A DNA stretch of 64,000 nucleotides, taken from NCBI GenBank assembly GCA_951802195.1, contig OX637622.1, positions 1,364,001 to 1,428,000 of the forward strand, written 5' to 3'. A program made the translations under genes and the position numbers. The notes beneath the pieces were generated by a model. That model was given only the letters and a program-made list of their open reading frames with translations, had not been told where the DNA came from and made no database searches. Below, in pieces: positions 57,701 to 64,000 of this stretch (within the stretch, counting starts at the first letter, position 1; every line of letters starts with the position of its first letter). Source of the stretch: Tausonia pullulans (lineage: Eukaryota > Basidiomycota > Tremellomycetes > Cystofilobasidiales > Mrakiaceae).

Positions 57701-60700
57701 TCCTCCCTCAATCTCCTCAGACCCATACGAGGCCGACCCGCTCCTCCCACGGATCCAGCTCCTCCCCTCTCCCAGCTGCCGGCTCGAGATCCGCATCCCC
57801 TCCGTCCGCACAAACCTCCACAAGGCGACTGTTGAGGGTCTCGTCTACTTCGCGGATGACATCACGCAATGGCTTGATGGGACGTTCGGGGACGGGAGCA
57901 GCCCGAGACTGAAGGACGACATCAAGCTCATTGGGAGTCGGTTCTTTGGGCCGCCACCGTCGTCGAGGGGCGCATCGTCGACTATCTGGCCTTTGGAGGA
58001 CGATAGGTTGGGTGGTGGTGGCAGTGCGCCGAGGAGACCAGGAGCGACGGGGGCGCAGCAGAAAGTAGGCGGAGACACGGTGTTGGCTCTGGAGATATTT
58101 GAAGGTCAGTGGGGAGCATCTCGAGAGAACATTACAGATGTTGACTAGATCCCGTAACACCCATAGTCGACCTGCTCTTTCACGCTGAGAGACTCGAGCC
58201 GACGATCGGCGACAACCCGGTGCGCGTCCTCCATCTGTCTGCAACGGGGCTCGATGTCCTTGGCCAGACCGCCTCGCGGACTAATAGGGTAAGCACACAC
58301 TCTCAATATTTTGCGCGACCAATATTTAGGCATCACCAACCCCTCTTGCAGAACGAGACCATCCTCTCAATCGCTGTGGCAGACTTGGTCTTCGAGGATG
58401 TGTCAAAACGCGAGGCCTCTGTCAAGATTCTGTCAAAGACGATCAACCGGAGTCTAGTGAACTTTTGTCCTTGCTTTCTCTCCTCTCAAGATTGACAAAG
58501 CTGATTCCCTTTTTTTAGGAGCTCACCCCTGTCCCGCTTCTTGACCTCCGTTTCGTCTCAACCTCGTTTATCGACAGCTCAGCCAAGGAGACGGATGTAC
58601 GACTCGTGATGTACAACTGCACTGCATTCGTCACAAAAGACATTGGCTGGGTTACCGATCTCGCATCGTTCGCCAAGGCGCCTGATGGAGTGCATACATA
58701 ACTATTTCCCCTTGTACACTGTGAGCTGAGACTGATTAATTTACCCCTCACTCAGGTTTTCGAGGATGCCGTCCCCTCCGAGGTAATGCGCATCGACGTC
58801 CAACTCAAGGACACCGCTCTTCACCTCGCCGCGCCCACCTCGCAAGGCGCGCTTGTTGTCTCCTTCTCCCTCCTTGGCATCACGACGGAGCTTATCAGCG
58901 AGGTCTCGACCAAAGTCGTTGATATCTCGGGCGCGGGGGCGAGAGTCTTCTTGATTGATAATGTCAACGCACCGCTTTCAGAGAAGGAGCAGCGCATGAA
59001 GCCGCTCAATGGACCGGAACGATGGAAGGTCAGTATGGTCTAGCAGGCGTTTTGAAAGAAAGAGCTCCTTCAAGACTAAACTTCCCGTTCTCCCTACCAC
59101 CAGCAACTGGGCTATGCACAGATGATTGAGCTCGCGACGTTTCGGGTTGCGGCCAAAGTCGATCCAGAGGATGAGCCTCAGATGAGCGTGAGTGCTTCAA
59201 TTTCCTCTTGCCGAGCTGAATGCTAAATTTTCGCTATGTCTTTTTAGGTCGACATTTCCCAGATCAGGGTCAAGGTGACGGCCTGTCCAGATTCGCTCGT
59301 CACCATCGGATCCATCGCTGGAGACATCGGCACAATCTTTTCCAAGTGAGCAGTCGCTCAATGCACTCTCTCCGGCTCCCTTGCCTATCAACTGACATAT
59401 ATTCTATGAAAGACCCGATGTTGCCCGGCACCAGCCTTCTCGGCCGCAGCCGTCGAGCAAGACTGGCGAGATGGGCGCCAAGGACCTCCTCGGTGCGTTG
59501 TCGTCACGACCTGGCATACCTGCGTCCTCCATTTACACTGCTCGCTCTCCCTTAGACTCTTTGGAAGAAGATGCATTCAAGCAGCAGCCGTCCATCGTTG
59601 CCGATGCCGACTTTATTGACGACGACCTTCCACGCAACACCGACTTCCTTCGACCCACGCACCCAGACGTCCGGCCTGAGACGCTCAAGTCGTTCGAGAT
59701 TGTCGGCGACACTAAGAGTCCCTTCCGTCCTGGACTCATCTCAGATGTGGAAGGCGAGACAATCCGATTGCTCGACCCAGAGGGAATCCAGGTCGTTGAG
59801 GACTACTGGTCGAGTCTGTCCCCGGACGACGGCAAGGACCCGATGGAGAGGTACGCTGGCCTCCTGCTTTTTGAGGCGAAACAAGGGCTGATCCTCGCCT
59901 TGCTCGCGTGCAGCCTTTTGCCAACGACCTTCCGACTCCGTGTGCGCGACTGTGACGTCTCGCTCCTCCTCCACGACGGTTTCGATTGGCACCACACTCG
60001 CAAGTCGATCGAGGACGAGATCAAAGTTGTCCGCCGGCGGCTTGAGAAAATCCGGCAGTTGCTTGCAAGTGGCCAGACGCCCGACGAGTCGATTGAGCAG
60101 GCCAGCACGACGCTCTTCAACTCCATATACATTGGAGCTCCTCAGTTTCCAGTCGACACGGACGCGAGCGGCTACCTTGGCGCTCTAGGCGACGATGATC
60201 TCCTTGACCTGGGAACCGCCGAGACAGGGAGCCTCGCCTCGAGCTTCCAGTCCGTCCGAGGCCGTGGGGACGGTGCAAGTCCTTCCTCGGCTGCGGCGTC
60301 TGCTGCTGCTCGGACGGCCAAGTCCAAAAAGCGGAAGCTAACGCGGAGCAAGCACGCCCGGATCGAGATCAACCTCGCCCGGATCGCTGTCGCTGTCTCG
60401 CAGCATCCGATCGGGTCCGAGCTCGCGAGCTCCACTGAATTCTCGGCAAGAGACCTCGAGGTTCTCGACCATATCAAGACGTCGACGTGGAAGAAGTTTC
60501 TCACCGAGATGCGCGCCGACTCCAAAGGCAACGTGCGCGAGGCCGGCTCGCAAATGGTCACGATTGAGCTCAAGACGGTCCGACCCATCCCGGACCAGCC
60601 AATAGAGGAGGGTCGTCTGAGAGTGAGCTCTCTCCCTTTCATATTTGTTTCATTGACATTGGTTGAACGATGGCTCGTGTCGCAATGTGCCAGGCTCGGA

Positions 60701-61966
60701 TCCTTCCGCTTCGCCTCCATGTAGATCAAGACGCTCTGGATTTCCTCAAGCGCTTTTTCAGCTTTGAAGCAGCCCACCCTGAGGCAACACCGCCGATAGC
60801 CTCACAGCCGAAGCAGGAGGCATACCTCCGTGAGTAGATCGTTGCTTTGGTACTCTGGTTCTCAGGTTGATCTGAAATTCCTACGGCGAACAGAGCACAT
60901 CGAGATCTACCCGATCGAGCTAAAACTCGACTACAAGCCCAAGCGCGTCGATTACCGCGCCCTGCGGGAGGGCAAGACGATCGAGCTCATGAACTTCTTC
61001 CACTTTGATGGCGCTGAGATGACCCTTCGTAGGATCCACCTCTCTGGCGTGAGTTCCCGTCGTTCAATCTTGCCTTCGACCTTCTCCACTGACCAAGGAG
61101 ACGAATTCCTCCGCTCAGATTACTGGCTGGCCTCGCCTCTTCGACACCCTCAACGACCTCTGGACCCCGGATGTCAAGGCCAATCAGCTTGCCGAGATCA
61201 TCTCAGGCGTCTCGCCCATCCGGTCCCTCGTCAATGTCGGGTCCGGCGTGGCCGACCTTATCCTCCTCCCGCTCGAGCAGTACAAAAAGGATGGCCGAAT
61301 CGTGCGCGGCGTCCAGCGAGGAACGACGTCCTTTGTCAGGTCGACGGCGCTTGAGGCGATCAAGCTCGGCGCGAGGCTTGCAACGGGCACGCAGGTCATT
61401 CTTGAGAAGGCTGAGACCGTCTTAGGTGGACACTTTGGGTCCCCCATCACGGCCGAGATGATTGAGGACGATTTCACTCGTCGAAAGGGGTCGCCTGGGA
61501 GGAGGAGCGACGATGAAGACGAAGAAGACATCGGGGGCACGGATGCCAGTCCGGTGAGCCGGTATGCGAATCAGCCGGCGGACGTCAAAGAGGGCATCGA
61601 ATCAGCGTACCGGAGCCTCAGTCGAAACATCAACTCGGCGGCCGAGACTATCCTCGCGGTTCCCATGGAGGTCTACGAGCGCAAGGGCACAAATGTGAGT
61701 TGGTCTTGACTGTGGTCGGCCTCTAGTCCTGACGAGATGCACTTTCGCGTTGTGCAGGGCCCCGTCCGTGCCGTTGTGCGGGCCATCCCCATCGCGGTCC
61801 TCAAGCCTATGATTGGCGCATCGGAAGCCGTTAGCAAAACGCTTTTTGGCCTCCGCAACAGTCTTGACCCGGACGCGCGCCAAGAACAGGACGATAAGGT
61901 CGGTCACTAATTCTTCGTTCGCCCATGTGCTCTGGGCTGACGAAAGATACCTTACAGTACAAGTGA
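54704..61966 (+). CDS. ATG2: Autophagy-related protein 2 (bridge-type lipid transfer protein)
   Basis: Transfers phospholipids from the ER to the growing phagophore, with ATG9 and ATG18. Fifteen exons (54704-54943, 55029-57006, 57082-58104, 58167-58288, 58352-58456, 58519-58689, 58756-59028, 59104-59187, 59248-59345, 59413-60622, 60694-60829, 60894-61048, 61119-61694, 61758-61898, 61958-61966) give 2106 aa. The N-terminal chorein region contains [37 protein letters not shown] and [19 protein letters not shown]. The central groove region is repetitive and Ser/Pro-rich. The C-terminal ATG_C domain has [40 protein letters not shown] and [20 protein letters not shown]. The last exon codes only YK and the stop, a natural ATG2-like end. 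Intron 57007-57081 is 75 nt and stop-free in frame, so an isoform with 25 extra residues is possible. Confidence 0.93.
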
Positions 61967-64000
61967 CGCGGTCGATGTCCTGCCGTTTGTTTCATAAATT
62001 CTCTCTTACTCTCTCTTTGTAGGCATCTTCCACGCATCTCTCGCTATCCGCCTGTGCATGCACTTCTTGCAGGGACCATCAATCCCGCGCGCCCTTGCAA
62101 GTTTGTCTCTAGGAGACGTGACAAGGGCTCATTCGAGAGAGAAGGAGCTTTGAAAGAGGATGTTCAGTATCCATTGGGCCGAAGAGAACGACACAACGAG
62201 CTAGTCGAGATCTCAGAACTGAGCAAAGGGAGATTTTCGAACGACAACACCAACACAAATCCTAAGAGGACTCGGGCTCTCGCTAGTGAGAAGGGGTGCT
62301 GCTTGTCTGTCTAGCTGGCGTTCTTCGTCACACGTTTGGGTGAATGGAGACCACTTGTCTATGGTTTTAAAGAGTCAAGAGGGCCCTGGGGACCACGATG
62401 TTCGAATTCTGCGATAGATGCATGAGGTGCTGCCTCAATGACAACTCCTCGTCCAACTTGCGGCATTTTTGAGATCTGCCACGTCCCTCCCGCTCCCGCT
62501 CATAACGTGCTTTTCGCTCTTCGCAGCTTTGGCATGCCGCCCGCCAACGGGAGACGATTCAAGATTGGAAGTTGCCCAGAGACCTTCACTAGCTCATTTT
62601 CCATTACGGCATGTTTTTTTTTTTGGACTACCAGCTCTGATCAAGGGCTGAGCTTCAGCAGCGTCAAGCATACGGAGCCAACACGGCGAGTCTTCTCTAT
62701 GTTCAAAGGAAGAAGACCGGTCGATGGCGGCTCTGCTCGTGTCACCCACGCGCGGTAGCCGCTTGATCCGTAACCACGCTGAAGTCCCACTGAGTGGAAC
62801 AAGGAGTTCATTCACCTTGTTCCAAGGGTAATGTGCATCATCGTGACCTTGAGGTGGAACAGACGACGAGCGAGGGGCAAGTTCGAGCAGATACGTCTCG
62901 ATTGGTCTCCAATTTCCATGAACGAGAGCAGCAACAGGTCAGGTCGAGTCCGCATGCATACATGGTTTCTCTGAATATCAGACCGCGAGCAAAATAAGTA
63001 TTGACGGACATGCCAAGATGGGAAGGTATCGGAAGAGGACCATGGAAGATACCGCCCATTCTTTGAAAGCCTGACCGACAGCGTCGTTGATGACGGACAA
63101 GTCGAGGCTGCTAGAAGGGGGAAACGGTTTGAGCAAGGTTGCAACGGACCTGGCAGGACCATCCCTGTCGCAAGGGTGAGTGAGTATGATTATGACGGCA
63201 CCTTGGAGCCAGCGTATAATGAGTCTTCCAAGGACCTTAGCATCGACGTCCTCAAGCTGTGGGCCTGGCGATTGCCGGAGCCGGAGATAGAGAGGCAGTC
63301 GCCCACTTGAGCGTGTGTAGACAAAACCACAAGCAAGAGACAGGACCCTGAGAGCGGCATCTCACGCGTCAGCGTGCCAAGACGGTTAGGAAGGACCATG
63401 CTCGGAACTTGGTAACGCGTAGCTCTCTATTCGAGTCGGCTCTTTGACGGGGTGGGACAGGTGGACAACCTCCTGCGCTCGCGACCATGTCTACTCGACG
63501 TGCTTCGGATGATCTGAGCAGGCGAATTGCACAGCGTCTTCCTTGCTCGCTCAGCATTCCCTCTTCTTCGCTCCATTTTTCACCACATCGTCCCACGCTC
63601 CCTGCTTGCTTCGTTATCCTTCCCTCTCTTCTTGTTCGTCATCTGTCCCACTCTTTTCATTCTCATTTTCCCCCCTCTTGTCTTGTCATGTCACACTTTA
63701 TTGGTTATTCATACTTCTCGTTCCTTCCCTTGTTCTTAACCCTCGTATACAAAAGGATTAGTACCTCGTAGAGTGTGTTCTGCATTTTGACTATCATTGG
63801 GACTCGACAAACCTGCGCAAGAGCCTGAAGCGAACCCGTGCCACCTTCACCACTTCAGTTTCGCTCCTCTACCAATGACTCTCTCCTCAGCCTTGACCCT
63901 TAGACAATCTTAACGTGACAAGTGGAGGTAAAACTAGGCGACGTGCATCTTCACGCCCTTGATATTTGTTGCCTGCATGGACCTTGTCCCCCTTTTCTCC
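61967..64000. other. Gene-poor right end, about 2.0 kb
   Basis: Downstream of ATG2. Open frames are short, on both strands and without motifs. From about 63490 the plus strand becomes strongly C/T-rich with T-rich patches, which in this window usually marks a promoter and 5' UTR, so a plus-strand gene may start beyond the right edge. Nothing else is supported. Confidence 0.45.

Overview
The window is nuclear DNA of a filamentous-fungus-type or yeast-like fungus. It most resembles a basidiomycete, probably Pucciniomycotina such as the red yeasts (an inference from gene structure and protein resemblance, not a database match). The supporting signs are: almost every gene is cut by many introns, mostly 48-110 nt, with GTNNGT donors, CTNAC-like branch points and NAG acceptors; coding sequence is C/G-rich at third positions; promoters are pyrimidine-rich; and the proteins are ordinary fungal housekeeping proteins plus a velvet-domain regulator. 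All exon coordinates were worked out by hand by matching reading phase and conserved protein motifs across each junction. In every model below the exon lengths sum to a whole number of codons.

Layout, left to right: PP4 regulatory subunit PPP4R1-like (+, possibly cut by the window edge); prefoldin subunit 1 (-); U5 snRNP GTPase SNU114/EFTUD2 (+); a velvet-domain regulator (+); calnexin (-); mitochondrial ribosomal protein bS21m (+); a GT32 DXD glycosyltransferase (-); mitochondrial Fe-S assembly factor ISA2 (+); GAR formyltransferase ADE8 (+); a 16-exon carnitine acetyltransferase (-); a small SAC3/GANP-type protein (-); methionine sulfoxide reductase A (-); glucose-6-phosphate dehydrogenase (+); diphthamide co-chaperone DPH4 (-); ribosomal protein eL42 (-); eIF3j/HCR1 (-); IWS1/SPN1 (-); an unrecognised 465-aa protein (-); PIG-H/GPI15 (-); mitochondrial GTP/GDP carrier GGC1 (+); and autophagy lipid-transfer protein ATG2 (+, 15 exons).

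The genes do not form a pathway cluster. Functional themes recur across the window (mitochondrial supply, ER glycoprotein and GPI biogenesis, translation, redox), but neighbours share promoters rather than pathways. Five divergent pairs share intergenic regions: PFD1/SNU114, calnexin/MRP21, GT32/ISA2, MsrA/ZWF1 and GPI15/GGC1. The MsrA/ZWF1 pair makes biological sense, because ZWF1 produces NADPH and MsrA consumes it through thioredoxin.

Four stretches of about 2-2.7 kb (27.3-29.4, 38.1-40.3, 48.9-51.6 and 62.0-64.0 kb) hold no gene I can support. One of them carries a short retroelement-protease-like motif, read as a fossil.

I see no convincing undescribed multi-gene system. The unusual content is at the RNA level: an array of microexons (5, 9, 10 and 15 nt), an ATG-only first coding exon, a GC-AG intron, several introns of 345-837 nt in a short-intron genome, and a stop-free 75-nt in-frame intron in ATG2. 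There is also one lineage-type protein of unknown function.
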